From: Nocardioides sp. 503
GTDB lineage: Bacteria > Actinomycetota > Actinomycetes > Propionibacteriales > Nocardioidaceae
Length of the DNA: 64,000 bases
Assembly: GCF_004522095.1 (NCBI RefSeq)
Contig: NZ_SPUI01000003.1
Coordinates: 310,001-374,000, forward strand
Direction of reading: 5' to 3'
Shown in pieces: positions 42,361-51,784 of this stretch. Position numbers and translations under genes: made by a program. Every line of letters begins with the position of its first letter. The first letter of the stretch is position 1. The notes under the pieces are model-generated. The model had not been told where the DNA came from and did not search any database. It saw nothing but the letters and a program-made list of their open reading frames with translations.

Positions 42361-43277
42361 GCGCTCACCGCCGCGGGCCGCTCGCCCACGTCGACGAGTC
42401 GCTCGGCCGGCACGATCGTCCCGCCCTCGGAGCGGTACTGACGCAGCACCACGCTCCCCCCGGTGGTCGAGGTGCGCGCGGAGCGAGCCTCGACACCACC
42501 CCGACGCCGCTCGACAGCCGCCAGGATCTGCGTCGCCATCGCGCCGAGGTCCAGCAGCGTCTGGTGTCCGTGCGAACGCCGCCCGAGGTCGACCTGCGCG
42601 ATCGCGCCCGGTCCGCGCGCGGCCAGGGTGTCGATGAGCGCGGCCAGCTCGACGGCGTACCCGGTGGGCACCGACAGCGTCTCGAACAGCGAGCGGCGTA
42701 CGGCCCACTCCCCCGCCAGCGGCTGCACGAGGCCGGCCAGCTCGGGGTACTCCAGCGCCAGCACCGGCCGCGCGACCAGCTCGGTGACGCGCCCGCCGTC
42801 GAGCGGACCGCCCTCGCCGCCGAGCAGCGGGCGCTCGTAGAAGCCCTTGACCAGCGCCACCTCCGGCTCGGTCAGCAGCGGCCCGAGGAGGCCCGGCACG
42901 AAGTGGGTGTCCCAGTCGAGGAGGTCGGCGTCCATGAACACGATGACGTCGCCGGTGGTCACGAACAGCGACTTCCACATCGCCTCGCCCTTGCCCCGCG
43001 TCGTCCCGAGGTCGGGGCGGATCTCCGATGAGCGGTGCACGACCGCGCCGGCGTCCGTGGCCACGTCGTACGTCGCGTCGGTGGAGTCGGAGTCGATCAC
43101 CACCACCTCGTCGAGCAGCGCCACCGTGTCGACCAGCGCGCTGCGCACCCGTGTCACCACGTCGCCGACGGTGGCGGCCTCGTTGCGCGCGGGCACGACC
43201 AGGCTCACCCGGGTCTCCCCCTTGGCGGCCAGCAGGTCGTCGAGGGACCAGTCGTCCCAGTGAGCGGTGCGGAGCAC
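42357..43277 (-). CDS. gpgS: Glucosyl-3-phosphoglycerate synthase with embedded palindromic element
   Basis: 306 residues, GT-A fold of family GT81. It joins glucose from an NDP-glucose to 3-phosphoglycerate, the first step of glucosylglycerate (and in mycobacteria methylglucose lipopolysaccharide). Motifs: VSLVVPARNEAATVGDVV, VVIDSDSTDAT, TRGKGEAMWKSL, and the metal triad VFMDADLLDW. PLAGEWAVRRSLFE matches the acceptor site. Residues GGVEARSARTSTTGG near the C-terminus come from a 39-base palindrome (42462-42500) inserted in frame. GTG start lies six bases after TACGCT, so probably leaderless. Confidence 0.9.
   Translation of the reverse strand: MLRTAHWDDWSLDDLLAAKGETRVSLVVPARNEAATVGDVVTRVRSALVDTVALLDEVVVIDSDSTDATYDVATDAGAVVHRSSEIRPDLGTTRGKGEAMWKSLFVTTGDVIVFMDADLLDWDTHFVPGLLGPLLTEPEVALVKGFYERPLLGGEGGPLDGGRVTELVARPVLALEYPELAGLVQPLAGEWAVRRSLFETLSVPTGYAVELAALIDTLAARGPGAIAQVDLGRRSHGHQTLLDLGAMATQILAAVERRRGGVEARSARTSTTGGSVVLRQYRSEGGTIVPAERLVDVGERPAAVSA
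42462..42500. repeat. Palindromic element (GGTGGTCGAGG variant) inside gpgS
   Basis: Arms GGTGGTCGAGGTGCGC and CCTCGACACCACC. It is read through in frame as a 13-15-residue insertion near the GpgS C-terminus. Confidence 0.88.
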
Positions 43278-43289
43278 GTGGCGAGCGTA
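43278..43289 (-). promoter_or_regulatory. -10 element and leaderless start of the gpgS operon
   Basis: On the minus strand TACGCT (43289-43284), six bases, then GTG. Confidence 0.5.
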
Positions 43290-43311
43290 GCCAGGTGCCC
43301 GGTACTGCGGT

Positions 43312-43485
43312 TCAGCCGATGAGCACCCGACGGAGGCGGCCCAGGCTGGCCCGAAGGCGCGCCCTCGGACGGTGCTGTCCCTCACCGGCGCCACCAGGCC
43401 CTTCGGACACCAGCTCCAGGCGCAGGTGGTCGTCGTCCATCCCCATCCACTCGGCGACCTCGAGCGGCAACGGTTCCCAGGCCAT
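43312..43485 (-). CDS. Possible small hypothetical protein
   Basis: 57 residues, acidic N-terminal half (WEPLPLEVAEWMGMDDDHLR) and a basic tail. The Trp/Leu pattern and strong third-position GC hint at a real gene, but I recognise no family and no ribosome site is seen. If it is not real, 43278-43628 is a 351-base region with only the gpgS promoter in it. Confidence 0.35.
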   Translation of the reverse strand: MAWEPLPLEVAEWMGMDDDHLRLELVSEGPGGAGEGQHRPRARLRASLGRLRRVLIG

Positions 43486-43628
43486 GCCCCCACGGTGCCG
43501 GGCACCCCGCAGCAGCGCATACCCCAAATGGGGGAAAGCGGCGGAGCAGGGGCGCCTGCGACCACCTCACTTGGGGTGGAACCGCCCCTGGCCTGGTCAC
43601 AAGACGACGACGCCGTGTCAGGATCGGG

Positions 43629-44132
43629 CTACAGCTGACCGGCCGGGGTGGCGCGGCGGGCCGCCTCGAGCGCGCCGTACGCCGCGGCCACGCCGAGCGC
43701 CGCGGCACCCAGCGCGTAGCCGACGCCCTCGCGCTCGGTGCCCAGCAGGCGGTCGAGCGAGAGGTCCCCCGGACCGTCCTCGGCGATGGCCAGCACGGCC
43801 GCGATGAGGACCGCGTTGTACTCCCAGCCGCCCTCGCTGTTCCATGGCCCGTTGGCGCGGTGGGCCTTCTGGATCGCGACCAGCATGGTGCCGGTCAGCG
43901 AGGCGCTCGCCAGCGGCGTGAGCAGGCCCGCGGCCAGCAGCGCGCCGCCGACCGTCTCGGTCACCCCGGCGGCGTAGGCGTTGCGGCGCGGCGGGTGCAT
44001 CCCCATCGCCTCCATGCCGGCGGAGAGCCCGTCGATGCCGGGCCCTCCGAACCAGCCCTTGAGCTTCTGGGTGCCGTGGCCGACGAACAGGCCGCCGATC
44101 AGGACGCGGGTGGCGAGCTTGGCGAGCTTCAT
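43629..44132 (-). CDS. DoxX-family membrane protein
   Basis: 167 residues, four membrane helices. It opens RVLIGGLFVGHGTQKLKGWFGGPG, the DoxX signature (helix 1 then H-G-x-x-K), followed by AAGVTETVGGALLAAGLLTPLA. DoxX proteins are linked to thiosulfate or thiol redox at the membrane in some bacteria, otherwise uncharacterised. ATG with GGAG about eight bases upstream. Monocistronic. Confidence 0.88.
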   Translation of the reverse strand: MKLAKLATRVLIGGLFVGHGTQKLKGWFGGPGIDGLSAGMEAMGMHPPRRNAYAAGVTETVGGALLAAGLLTPLASASLTGTMLVAIQKAHRANGPWNSEGGWEYNAVLIAAVLAIAEDGPGDLSLDRLLGTEREGVGYALGAAALGVAAAYGALEAARRATPAGQL

Positions 44133-44208
44133 GGGGTCTCCGAGGTGTCGTAGGTATTCAAATCTTCAACCACAACGTCGGGGAGCCGCCGGATCATCCC
44201 AGCTGGTG

Positions 44209-45120
44209 TCAGCCGTGCAGCAGGGTCCGCGTCCGGCTCACGAGGTCCTCGACGGCGGCAGCGGCAGCCGGGCTGGCGGGCACCATGTCGATGAAGCCGT
44301 GCACGAGGCCGTCGTACCGGAACCTGTCGACGGGTACGCCGGCCGCGTCCAGCGCCGCGGCGTAGGCCTCGCCCTCGTCGCGTAGCGGGTCGAACTCGGC
44401 CGTCGCCACCAGCGCCTTGGCCACCCCTGCCACCTGACCGAGCAGCGGGGAGACCCGTGGGTCGTCGAGCTGGTCCATCGGCACGCCGTAGTGGGTGAAG
44501 AACCACTCCATCGTGGCGTTCTCCAGCAGATAGCCCTCGGCGTTCTCCGTGCGCGAGGGATAGTCGCCTAGGACGTGCGTCGCCGGGTAGATCAGGAGCT
44601 GCGCATCCACGAGGTCCGGGTGCTCCTGCGCGATGACGGCCGCCAGGTTGGCGCCGGCACTGTCACCGCCGACCGCGACGACCTCGCTGCCACCGAGCTC
44701 CGCGCGACGCTCCGCCACCCAGAGCAGCGCGGCGACCGCGTCGTCGACGGCGGCGGGGAACGGGGCCTCGGGGGCGAGCCGGTAGGCGACGGACACCACG
44801 ACCATCTCGGCTCCCGCGCAGAGCCGTCGGCAGAGCTGGTCGTGGGTGTCCAGGTCGCCGATGACGAACCCGCCGCCGTGGAGGTACAGCATCGTGGGCC
44901 AGGGACCGTCGCCCTCGGGTCGGTAGGTCCGAGCGGGCAGGTCGGCGACCGTCAGGTCCTCGACACTGCCCACCGGGACGACGTCCTCGGGCTTCACCCA
45001 GTCGACCGACATCGCGCGCAGCGCACGGCGGCCTTCCTCCGGCGTGCCCTCGTGCATCGGCGGGTAGCCGGACGAGGCGATGAGGTCGAGGAGGGCTCGG
45101 GTGGCGGGATCCAGGGGCAC
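44209..45120 (-). CDS. Alpha/beta hydrolase (hormone-sensitive lipase type)
   Basis: 303 residues. HSL-family signature LYLHGGGFVIGDLDTHD (oxyanion hole, about residues 78-94), nucleophile in VGGDSAGANLAA (Ser about 153), acid Asp in EFDPLRDEG and His in LVHGFIDM (about 280). No signal peptide. It would hydrolyse short acyl esters in the cytoplasm. GTG start six bases after TAGGTT on the minus strand. Confidence 0.9.
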   Translation of the reverse strand: MPLDPATRALLDLIASSGYPPMHEGTPEEGRRALRAMSVDWVKPEDVVPVGSVEDLTVADLPARTYRPEGDGPWPTMLYLHGGGFVIGDLDTHDQLCRRLCAGAEMVVVSVAYRLAPEAPFPAAVDDAVAALLWVAERRAELGGSEVVAVGGDSAGANLAAVIAQEHPDLVDAQLLIYPATHVLGDYPSRTENAEGYLLENATMEWFFTHYGVPMDQLDDPRVSPLLGQVAGVAKALVATAEFDPLRDEGEAYAAALDAAGVPVDRFRYDGLVHGFIDMVPASPAAAAAVEDLVSRTRTLLHG

Positions 45121-45132
45121 GCGCCCAACCTA
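45121..45132 (-). promoter_or_regulatory. -10 element and leaderless start of the hydrolase gene
   Basis: On the minus strand TAGGTT (45132-45127), six bases, then GTG. It overlaps the end of the O-antigen ligase gene. Confidence 0.5.
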
Positions 45133-46368
45133 GCGAGCGAGGGACCTTGAGACCTTGGAAGCACGAGACTGTGCCGGGTCCGGAGCCGATGACGCAGCCG
45201 GGGGACGCGTTGGAGGCAGCGCGGTCGCGAGCCCCACCCCGATCAGCACCCACAGGAGGCGAGTGCCGCCCAAGTCACTCGACACCATGGCATTGGCTAT
45301 AGCGAAGAGACTGATGGCGAACAGCGCCAGGTCCGTCGTTGAGATCCCGGAAGCGGCTCTGAGCCTCGCGACCGCAATGACAAGGATGCACACCAGGCCG
45401 ATGAGCGCGACGAAACCTCCCTCTAAAGCCGCTTCGATGAAGATGTTGTGCGCGTACTGCCGAGCGCCGGCGGCGACGTAGAAGCTCTGAGGGAGAGTCA
45501 CTGTCTCGACCATGTCGCCCCATCCGGTACCCGCCCAAGGTCGTTCTGGTATGGCTTCGAGACAGCGATGCCACAACGTGATCCGTTCCTCACTTTGGAG
45601 TTCTCCCAGCCGCGCGGTGGCCGTCCCACGTGCCCCAGCAACGAGGGAGTAAGAGGCATATCCCGCGACGGCCACCAGCGCGAGCCCTTGGAACCGGCTG
45701 CGGCCCCGACCGAACGCGAACACCAACGCAAGAGCCAGTAAAGCAGCGAGTAGGGGCCCTCGACTTCCGGTCGTGCTCGACTGAAGCGCACATCCAAGCG
45801 ACAGAACTACAAGCACTAGTCGCTTCGCAGGCGCCTTCACCTGGAATGCCGCGAGGCTCAATATGAGCGTCGCCAGCGCGCAGATGAAGCCGACGCCTAG
45901 GGGTGATGCGCCTGCGATCGTTGCGCGCCCACTGAGGGGATCGGTCGTCCCAGCAACGAACAGCGTGACCGATACTCCGATTCCGACCACGGCAAGGCAA
46001 GCGACGAATGCTCGTCGAGCACGATCACTTCGAAGTAGCTCTATCGCGCAGAACGCGCCAACGAACCCGATGACCATCGCAGGCAGCTTCGCCGCCGAGT
46101 ACGAAGTTCCACCTGATTCGAAGATCCCCGGGAGGAAAGAGACGAAGAGAATCAGCAGGAGGGCGTGCGGCCGACCCACCAATAGATTCCTCGACAACCA
46201 CGCGTGCAGCGCGACGACGCTGGTCAGGCCCAAGAAGACGATGGTCGGGTCCACAGGGACGCGATCGAGCGCCGGCAGGGCTTGATTGGACACCGCGAGT
46301 CCGCCGAGAAGAGTCCCGCCCACTACCCCGGCGCGCGAGTCACCCACTGCGTGCGCCGTGGGACTCAT
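45130..46368 (-). CDS. O-antigen ligase-like (Wzy_C family) membrane protein
   Basis: 412 residues with about ten or eleven membrane helices. The conserved large extracellular loop contains the ERITLWHRCLEAIPERPWAGTGWG block and ARQYAHNIFIEAALEGG, which carry the Arg/His residues of the O-antigen ligase/polymerase family. It would polymerise or ligate repeat units of a cell-surface polysaccharide. GC content and codon use are visibly lower than in neighbouring genes (many A/T-ending codons), suggesting transfer, as is common for such genes. ATG at 46368 is chosen over a GTG 13 codons upstream. Confidence 0.83.
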   Translation of the reverse strand: MSPTAHAVGDSRAGVVGGTLLGGLAVSNQALPALDRVPVDPTIVFLGLTSVVALHAWLSRNLLVGRPHALLLILFVSFLPGIFESGGTSYSAAKLPAMVIGFVGAFCAIELLRSDRARRAFVACLAVVGIGVSVTLFVAGTTDPLSGRATIAGASPLGVGFICALATLILSLAAFQVKAPAKRLVLVVLSLGCALQSSTTGSRGPLLAALLALALVFAFGRGRSRFQGLALVAVAGYASYSLVAGARGTATARLGELQSEERITLWHRCLEAIPERPWAGTGWGDMVETVTLPQSFYVAAGARQYAHNIFIEAALEGGFVALIGLVCILVIAVARLRAASGISTTDLALFAISLFAIANAMVSSDLGGTRLLWVLIGVGLATALPPTRPPAASSAPDPAQSRASKVSRSLAR

Positions 46369-46463
46369 GGCGTTCTGCGGGTCTGGCCACGCGCAGCGAA
46401 CAGGCACGACACCGCTTCGCCGTCTCGGCCCTCAGCAATACGTCGGTGACCCATGCCGGCATC

Positions 46464-47240
46464 CTAGCGATCGAGGTGTGCGCGCACCGCCGCCGTCAAG
46501 GCACGGGCGTACCGATCCTGGCCCCGCCTGCTCGTCATCCTCCGCGCATCACGGCGGTCGCGCATGTTGCCCAGCTCCACCATGACGGTCGGTACGTCGG
46601 ACAGGTTAAGGGTCGCGAGGTCCCCACGGAAGTCGAGGCCGTCGCTGCCGGCGATGTAGTTCGCCACGCGGAAGCCGTTGTCGCGGAGGGCGGCGCGCGT
46701 CTCCACCGCCAGCCGCCTCGAGGGGCGGAAGATGTCGTGCGTCCAGCGACGCCGGTCCGTCGGCGCGATGACGTGGAAGCCGCGGGCGCCGGTCGTGTAG
46801 GAGCCGTCACCGTGGATGCTGATCTTGAGATCGGCCCCGGCCCGGTTGCCTGCCCGTCCGCGCACGTCGACGCACGGCCCCCAGCGGTCCTGGCGGTTGC
46901 TGTCGCGCGTGAGCACCACGCGGGCCCCGAGGGCCTGCAGCCGCGCGCGCAACCGAAGTGCCACCCGCCAGGCGAACGTCGCCTCGGCGTAGCCGCCGCG
47001 CGTCGAGGTGCCCGTCGTGTTGCACGGCTTGCGGCTGCCGCCCGCGGGGACGAGGCGGTTGATGCGGCGCGGGAAGCGATGGTTGCCGAGCTGGTGCCCC
47101 GGGTCGACGACCACAAGCCGGCCGGCCAGGGGCAGCGACGCTCGCTCCGACCCCTCCGCCGGCGCGGAGGAGGCCGGCCCGGCCGGGGCCAGGCTCAGCA
47201 GGAGCGCGGCGACACCGGCCGCCGCCGTACGACGGATCAC
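46464..47240 (-). CDS. N-acetylmuramoyl-L-alanine amidase, secreted
   Basis: 258 residues with a signal peptide (about 1-26). Amidase_3 fold with the zinc ligands His in VVVDPGHQLG, Glu in GGYAEATF and His in ISIHGDGSYT, and the catalytic Glu in VMVELGNMRD. It cleaves the stem peptide from peptidoglycan. Its start overlaps the galE stop by four bases, so wall remodelling is co-translated with polysaccharide-precursor synthesis. The 95 bases between it and the ligase gene contain no clear element. Confidence 0.9.
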   Translation of the reverse strand: MIRRTAAAGVAALLLSLAPAGPASSAPAEGSERASLPLAGRLVVVDPGHQLGNHRFPRRINRLVPAGGSRKPCNTTGTSTRGGYAEATFAWRVALRLRARLQALGARVVLTRDSNRQDRWGPCVDVRGRAGNRAGADLKISIHGDGSYTTGARGFHVIAPTDRRRWTHDIFRPSRRLAVETRAALRDNGFRVANYIAGSDGLDFRGDLATLNLSDVPTVMVELGNMRDRRDARRMTSRRGQDRYARALTAAVRAHLDR

Positions 47241-48241
47241 TCGTAGCCCAGGATCTCCTGGCGCTTCTCGCCCCAGGCCAGGGCCGAGGCGATGGCGTCG
47301 TCCAGGGAGAGCTCGGTGCGCCAGTCCAGCAGCTCGCGCGACTTGTCGACGTTGGCGAACGCGCCGACGGCATCCCCGGGCCGCGGCGGCGCCTCGGCGA
47401 TGGGCACCTCCTGGCCGAAGACCCGCTCGAACGACGCCACGAGATCTCGCACCGTCACGCCCTCGCCGGTCCCGACGTTGATGATCGAGCTCGGCGCGTC
47501 GACGGCGGTGATCACGTCGTCGAACCTCTCGATGGCGCGCACGTGGGCCCTCGCGAGGTCCCAGACGTGGATGTAGTCGCGGATGCCGGTGCCGTCGCGG
47601 GTCGGGTGGTCCACGCCGGTGATGGTGAACGCGTCCTTCTGTCCACGCGCCGCCATGACCAGCTGGCCGAGCACGTGGGACGGCTCCTTGGCGTAGATGC
47701 CGGACTCGAGGTCGGGATCGGAGCCGACGGGGTTGAAGTAGCGCAGGATGATCGCGCTGAGGTCGGTGGCCGCGGCCATGTCCTGCAGGACCTGCTCCAT
47801 CATCCGCTTGGTCCGTGCGTACGGCGACGGCGGGTCGAGCGGGTCCTCCTCGGTCACCTCGAAGTCGTCCTTGGTCGCGTAGAGCGACGCCGAGGACGAG
47901 AACAGGACGCGCGTCCTGCCCAGGGCGTTGAGCTCGTCGAAGAGCTCCAGCGACTTGGCGACGTTGTCGCGGTAGTAGAGGTAGGGCTTCTCCACGGACT
48001 CCGGGACGACGATGCGCGCGGCCATGTGGATGGTGGCGTCGAGGTCGGGGTGGTCGGACACGATGCGGCGCAACAGCTCGCGGTCGGCGATGTCACCCTC
48101 GTAGAAGGCACGGTCCTTGACGAACACCCGCGGCCCGGTGAGCAGCGAGTCCAGGATGACCGGCGTGTGGCCGGCCTCCTCCAGCGCCTTGGCCGTGGTC
48201 GATCCGATGTAGCCGGCGCCGCCGGTGACGAGAACCTTCAT
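47237..48241 (-). CDS. galE: UDP-glucose 4-epimerase
   Basis: 334 residues, extended SDR. NAD site VTGGAGYIGS at 5-14; catalytic Ser/Tyr in SSSASLYA and SPYARTKRMME (Tyr-x3-Lys); substrate block RYFNPVGSDPD; GIRDYIHVWDLARAH is the GalE signature. It interconverts UDP-Glc and UDP-Gal for surface glycans. ATG six bases after TAGGCT on the minus strand. Confidence 0.92.
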   Translation of the reverse strand: MKVLVTGGAGYIGSTTAKALEEAGHTPVILDSLLTGPRVFVKDRAFYEGDIADRELLRRIVSDHPDLDATIHMAARIVVPESVEKPYLYYRDNVAKSLELFDELNALGRTRVLFSSSASLYATKDDFEVTEEDPLDPPSPYARTKRMMEQVLQDMAAATDLSAIILRYFNPVGSDPDLESGIYAKEPSHVLGQLVMAARGQKDAFTITGVDHPTRDGTGIRDYIHVWDLARAHVRAIERFDDVITAVDAPSSIINVGTGEGVTVRDLVASFERVFGQEVPIAEAPPRPGDAVGAFANVDKSRELLDWRTELSLDDAIASALAWGEKRQEILGYE

Positions 48242-48253
48242 CCGGGCAGCCTA
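48242..48253 (-). promoter_or_regulatory. -10 element and leaderless start of the galE-amidase operon
   Basis: On the minus strand TAGGCT (48253-48248), six bases, then ATG. Confidence 0.5.
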
Positions 48254-48288
48254 GCGACGGGCCGGGAGCGCCGGACCATCCTGCTGGG

Positions 48289-49167
48289 CTACTCCTGGTG
48301 GCGCGGCTCTTCGAGCAGGTCGAGCAGATAGGCGCCGTAGCCACTCTTGAGCAGGCTCTTCCCGATCTCCGCCAGTCCGGCGTCGTCGATGAAGCCGAGC
48401 CGCCAGGCGACCTCCTCGGGCGCGCCGATCTTGGTGTCCTGCCGCTTCTCGATCGCGCGGACGAAGTTGCTGGCGTCGTTCATGTCGTCGAAGGTGCCGG
48501 TGTCGAGCCACGCGGACCCGCGGGGAAGGACCTCGACCTGGAGGCGCCCCTGGTCGAGGTAGAGCCGGTTGAGGTCGGTGATCTCCAGCTCCCCGCGTGC
48601 CGAGGGCTTCAGGGCCTTGGCCATCTCGACCACGTCGTTGTCGTAGAAGTAGAGGCCGGGCACGGCGTAGTGGCTGCGCGGGTGCTCCGGCTTCTCCTCG
48701 AGCGAGAGCGCCTTGCGGTGCTCGTCGAACTCCACCACGCCGTACGACGAGGGGTCGGCCACGCGGTAGCCGAAGACCGCGGCGCCGTCGATGTCGGCGA
48801 AGCGGCGCAGCCGGGTGCCGAGCCCGGCGCCGTGGAAGATGTTGTCGCCCAGGACCAGGCCGACCGTCTCGGAGCCGATGTGCTCCTCGCCGATCACGAA
48901 CGCCTGGGCCAGGCCGTCGGGCGAGGGCTGCACGGCATAGCTGATCTCGATGCCGAACTGGGACCCGTCCCCCAGCAGCCGGCGGAACTGCTCGGCCTCG
49001 TGCGGGGTCGTGATGACGAGGATCTCCCGGATGCCTGCCAGCATCAGGGTCGACAGCGGGTAGTAGATCATCGGCTTGTCGTAGATCGGCATGAGCTGCT
49101 TGCTCACCGCATGGGTGATCGGGTGCAGTCGGGAGCCGGTCCCGCCCGCCAGGATGATTCCGCGCAT
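48289..49167 (-). CDS. rmlA: Glucose-1-phosphate thymidylyltransferase
   Basis: 292 residues, full length. Nucleotide site [22 protein letters not shown] (in part, residues 3-22), [49 protein letters not shown] and [11 protein letters not shown]. It makes dTDP-glucose, the first step to dTDP-L-rhamnose. Divergent from rmlB with only 22 bases between start codons. Confidence 0.95.
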   Translation of the reverse strand: MRGIILAGGTGSRLHPITHAVSKQLMPIYDKPMIYYPLSTLMLAGIREILVITTPHEAEQFRRLLGDGSQFGIEISYAVQPSPDGLAQAFVIGEEHIGSETVGLVLGDNIFHGAGLGTRLRRFADIDGAAVFGYRVADPSSYGVVEFDEHRKALSLEEKPEHPRSHYAVPGLYFYDNDVVEMAKALKPSARGELEITDLNRLYLDQGRLQVEVLPRGSAWLDTGTFDDMNDASNFVRAIEKRQDTKIGAPEEVAWRLGFIDDAGLAEIGKSLLKSGYGAYLLDLLEEPRHQE

Positions 49168-50188
<1,021 letters not shown>

Positions 50189-50196
50189 CCTCCCCG

Positions 50197-50346
50197 GTGG
50201 TCGAGGAGGCACGAAGTCCCGGCTCGACACCACTGACCGGTGGTCGAGCCGCACTCTCGGTGGTTGAGGTGCGAGCGAAGCGAGCCTCGAAACCACTGAC
50301 CGGTGGTCGAGCAGCGAGGAGCGCCAGCGACGAGCGCCCGTCGAGA
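50197..50346. repeat. Cluster of GGTGGTCGAGG/GGTGGTTGAGG palindromic elements between rmlB and rmlCD
   Basis: Four members: 50197-50232 (variant with ACGAAGTCCCG centre), a half-unit at 50239-50248, 50259-50295 (same type as 36085-36123) and 50302-50346 (long-centre GCGCCAGCGACGAGCGCCCG type). They fill most of the 198-base gap. Confidence 0.88.
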
Positions 50347-50386
50347 CCCCGCGAGCCGAGCACCGACCGCAACCACCGGAGGATCC

Positions 50387-51784
50387 ATGCCTGACCTCAC
50401 CGTCGAGACCACCCCGATCCCGGGACTGCTGGTGGTGCGTCTGGACCTCCGCACGGACGCGCGCGGCTTCTTCAAGGAGAACTGGCAGCGCGAGAAGATG
50501 GTCGCGCTGGGACTGCCCGACTTCGGGCCGGTCCAGAACAACATCTCGTTCAACGCCGACCGCGGCACCACGCGCGGCATCCACACCGAGCCGTGGGACA
50601 AGTTCATCTCCGTGGCCAACGGCCGGATCTTCGGCGCCTGGGTCGACATGCGCGAAGGCGAGACGTTCGGCGCGACCTTCCACGTCGAGATCGACCCGTC
50701 AGTGGCGGTCTTCGTGCCCCGCGGCGTCGGCAACAGCTATCAGACGCTCGAGGACGGGGTGGCCTACACCTACCTCGTCAACCAGCACTGGCGGCCGGAC
50801 ATCGCCTACCCGGCGCTGGACCTCGCCGACCAGACGACCGACATCCCGTGGCCGATCCCGCTGTCGGAGTGCGAGATCTCGGACAAGGACCGGCACAACC
50901 CCCGACTCGCGGACGCCTCGCGGGTGCCGCCCTCGCGACCGCTCGTCCTCGGAGCGGAGGGACAGCTAGGTCGAGCCCTGATGGCGGAGTTCCCCCACGC
51001 GCTGGGAGTCACGCGCCGAGACCTGGACATCACCGACCCCGCATCGCTCACAGCCTGGCCGTGGCACGACCACGAGGTCGTGCTGAACGCCGCCGCCTAC
51101 ACCGCCGTCGACGCCGCCGAGACGCCCGAGGGCCGGGTCGCTGCCTGGCGGGCCAACGCCTCCGGCCCCGCGGCGCTGGCGCGTCTCGCGGAGCAGCACC
51201 ACTTCACGCTGGTCCACTTCTCCTCCGAGTACGTCTTCGACGGCACCGCGGCGGAGCACCCGGAGGACGAGCCACTCTCCCCTCTCGGCGTCTACGCCCA
51301 GTCGAAGGCCGCCGGGGACCTCGCCGTGTCGGCGACCGCACGCCACTACGTGCTGCGCACCTCGTGGGTGATCGGCGAGGGCCGCAACTTCGTGCGGACG
51401 ATGCAGCAGCTCGCCGCGAAGGGCGTCTCCCCCGGTGTCGTGGACGACCAAGTGGGTCGGCTGACGTTCGCCGACGAGCTGGCCCGCGCGACCCGGCACC
51501 TCCTCGACACGGGGGCGCCGTACGGCACCTACAACGCGACCAACGGCGGTCCCACGACCAGCTGGGCCGACGTGGCGTCGGCGGTGTTCACCCACTCAGC
51601 ACGGACCGCCGAGGACGTCAGGCGCATCACGTCCGAGGAGTACTCCGCAGGTAAGGAGCTGGCCCCTCGGCCGGCGAGCTCGGTCCTTCCGCTGGGCAAG
51701 CTCGAGGCGACGGGCTTCGCTCCCACCGATGCGATGACCGCACTGCGCGACTACCTGACGGGCAGTGCTCCGGCCGAAGGGTGA
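50387..51784 (+). CDS. rmlCD: Fused dTDP-4-dehydrorhamnose 3,5-epimerase / 4-reductase (RmlC-RmlD)
   Basis: 465 residues. Residues 1-180 are a cupin-fold RmlC (GFFKENWQREKM, TRGIHTEPWDKFISV with the active-site His, VFVPRGVGNSYQTLED). Residues 185-465 are an SDR-type RmlD (LVLGAEGQLGRALM, LNAAAYTAVDAAE, FSSEYVFDG, SPLGVYAQSKAAGD with Tyr-x3-Lys, DDQVGRLTF). Together they complete dTDP-L-rhamnose from the RmlB product. ATG with a GGAGG ribosome site. It converges on the CapD-type gene with a 34-base overlap. Confidence 0.92.
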   Translation: MPDLTVETTPIPGLLVVRLDLRTDARGFFKENWQREKMVALGLPDFGPVQNNISFNADRGTTRGIHTEPWDKFISVANGRIFGAWVDMREGETFGATFHVEIDPSVAVFVPRGVGNSYQTLEDGVAYTYLVNQHWRPDIAYPALDLADQTTDIPWPIPLSECEISDKDRHNPRLADASRVPPSRPLVLGAEGQLGRALMAEFPHALGVTRRDLDITDPASLTAWPWHDHEVVLNAAAYTAVDAAETPEGRVAAWRANASGPAALARLAEQHHFTLVHFSSEYVFDGTAAEHPEDEPLSPLGVYAQSKAAGDLAVSATARHYVLRTSWVIGEGRNFVRTMQQLAAKGVSPGVVDDQVGRLTFADELARATRHLLDTGAPYGTYNATNGGPTTSWADVASAVFTHSARTAEDVRRITSEEYSAGKELAPRPASSVLPLGKLEATGFAPTDAMTALRDYLTGSAPAEG

